6,544 bases of DNA from JAEUKQ01 sp964414755 (GTDB lineage Bacteria; Pseudomonadota; Alphaproteobacteria; JAEUKQ01), in assembly GCA_964414755.1 (NCBI GenBank), contig CAYPXH010000054.1, positions 1-6,544 on the forward strand, written 5' to 3'. The translations under genes and the position numbers were made by a program. Below, one piece after another: positions 6,016 through 6,544 of this stretch. How positions within the stretch are numbered: position 1 is the first letter of the stretch; each line of letters opens with the position of its first letter. The notes under the pieces were generated by a model. It saw only the letters and a program-made list of their open reading frames with translations, was not told the DNA's origin and ran no database searches.

Positions 6016-6402
6016 ATGACAGGTGAATTTTGGGTTATTGGCGGTGAATATGAGGATATGGATTTTTCCAGACCAGTATCAGGCAGTATAGAAAAAAAGA
6101 TAGGGCCTTTTGCTACGTATGCTGAAGCCCTAAATGAATGGAAGAAATTAGCTTGGCAAACAGTTGATCAGGCACAAACCCGCTTTTATATTCATGAGCA
6201 GAATGCACTCAAGAAGTATTGGGTTATTGGAGGAGAATTTAACGATCCAGCTTTCCAACAGTTTGTTGGGCAAATGGAACAGTATGGTCCCTTTGCCGAT
6301 TACCAACAGGCACACCGTGAATGGGCAAGATTGGCTTGGTTATCAGTTGATCGTGCTTTATGCCGTTATTGGATCGTCACGCAAAGCCAGGATAAAATAT
6401 AG
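6016..6402 (+). CDS. Tandem DUF4170-like two-domain protein, function unknown
   Basis: The 128-residue product consists of two copies of one domain of about 57 residues: residues 5-62 and 68-123, joined by NALKK. Each copy runs (F/Y)WVIGGE(Y/F).D..F, then GPFA.Y..A..EW..LAW..VD.A..R(F/Y).I..Q. By hand alignment about 27 of 56 positions are identical between copies. This pattern matches the alphaproteobacterial DUF4170 family as I remember it; the usual member has a single copy in about 80 residues. There is no signal peptide or membrane segment, so it is probably cytosolic. Members of the family often lie near lipid A/Kdo genes in other Alphaproteobacteria, but none is visible here. The conserved aromatic and acidic positions suggest a small binding domain, not an enzyme; that is a guess. 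The start is supported by AGGGA upstream. Confidence 0.8.
   Translation: MTGEFWVIGGEYEDMDFSRPVSGSIEKKIGPFATYAEALNEWKKLAWQTVDQAQTRFYIHEQNALKKYWVIGGEFNDPAFQQFVGQMEQYGPFADYQQAHREWARLAWLSVDRALCRYWIVTQSQDKI
6028..6384 (+). repeat. Intragenic tandem domain duplication
   Basis: The two coding copies span 6028-6201 and 6217-6384, with 15 bp between them. Some stretches remain nearly identical at DNA level (TGGGTTATTGG at the start of each), while most third positions have diverged. This indicates an old in-frame duplication, not a recent copy or assembly artefact. Confidence 0.75.
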
Positions 6403-6504
6403 TTATTTAGCTGTTCAATGAATATTTGCTAATTATAAGAGTGACCAATATCATCAGACCAATCCATCGGTGAAAACGGAAGGCATTCAAACACGAAAAA
6501 GGCT
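6403..6504. other. Intergenic stretch after the DUF4170-like gene
   Basis: No gene is seen. A 5-bp inverted pair TTAGC/GCTAA (6407-6411 and 6428-6432) has a 16-nt loop and no T-run, so it is not a convincing terminator. Confidence 0.4.
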
Positions 6505-6533
6505 TGTTAATATCACATATGTGGATGTTAATA
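6505..6533. repeat. TGTTAATA direct repeats flanking a CACATATGTG palindrome (operator-like)
   Basis: Two exact TGTTAATA octamers (6505-6512 and 6526-6533) are 21 bp apart start to start, two helical turns, and enclose the perfect 10-bp palindrome CACATATGTG (6514-6523). The whole block also folds as an imperfect inverted repeat (TTAATATCACAT against ATGTGGATGTTAA, one bulge, one G-U pair). Its place just upstream of a likely gene start suggests a regulator site or leader hairpin. No known regulator is identified. Confidence 0.4.
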
Positions 6534-6536
6534 AAT

Positions 6537-6544
6537 AAGAGGGA
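6537..6544 (+). promoter_or_regulatory. Likely ribosome binding site of a gene beyond the right edge
   Basis: The window ends in AAGAGGGA, a purine-rich Shine-Dalgarno-like stretch. A start codon would be expected within about 5-10 bases to the right. This cannot be confirmed from the window. Confidence 0.35.

Noticed and set aside
6164..6421. Overlapping ORF in another frame at the end of the DUF4170-like gene
   Set aside because: The in-frame gene has two matching domain copies. The overlapping product shows no repeat or family pattern.

Overview
The window is a compact, AT-rich, single-strand block of bacterial genes. All supported genes read left to right. The order rpmH-rnpA-yidD-yidC-engB-argB, with dnaA absent from the left of rpmH, is the arrangement typical of Alphaproteobacteria. 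The DUF4170-type protein at the right end points the same way, because that family is largely alphaproteobacterial. The low GC of most coding sequence suggests a low-GC alphaproteobacterium, perhaps a host-associated lineage such as Holosporales or a relative. The lineage is an inference from gene content and composition and was not tested.

Layout. Positions 2-577 hold the 3' part of upp (uracil salvage), cut by the left window edge. Positions 578-1029 are about 450 bp without a convincing gene: an AT-rich inverted repeat, a doubtful 63-codon ORF and a candidate promoter for the next operon. From 1030 to 4291 comes the translation and membrane-insertion block. It contains rpmH (ribosomal protein L34, starting with GTG), rnpA (RNase P protein), yidD (membrane insertion factor), yidC (inner-membrane insertase) and engB (ribosome-assembly GTPase). 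argB (N-acetylglutamate kinase, arginine synthesis) follows after 5 nt. Next, 11 nt after argB, is a 264-residue protein that I do not recognise by name but whose motif pattern looks like a 2-oxoglutarate/Fe(II) oxygenase (5190-5984). Last is a 128-residue protein made of two tandem copies of a DUF4170-like domain (6016-6402). The final 142 bp hold an operator-like repeat/palindrome and end in a purine-rich stretch resembling the ribosome binding site of a gene just outside the window.

How the genes fit together: L34 and RNase P protein support ribosome and tRNA production. YidD and YidC insert and fold inner-membrane proteins. EngB assists 50S assembly. These genes lie 5-56 nt apart, which suggests one transcription unit, possibly with a second promoter before yidC. 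argB and the two poorly known genes appear to be carried downstream. No tRNA, rRNA, CRISPR array, insertion sequence or integrase was seen. The less ordinary parts are the oxygenase-like gene, the duplicated DUF4170 protein and the two non-coding stretches. Nothing here is clearly a new multi-gene system.
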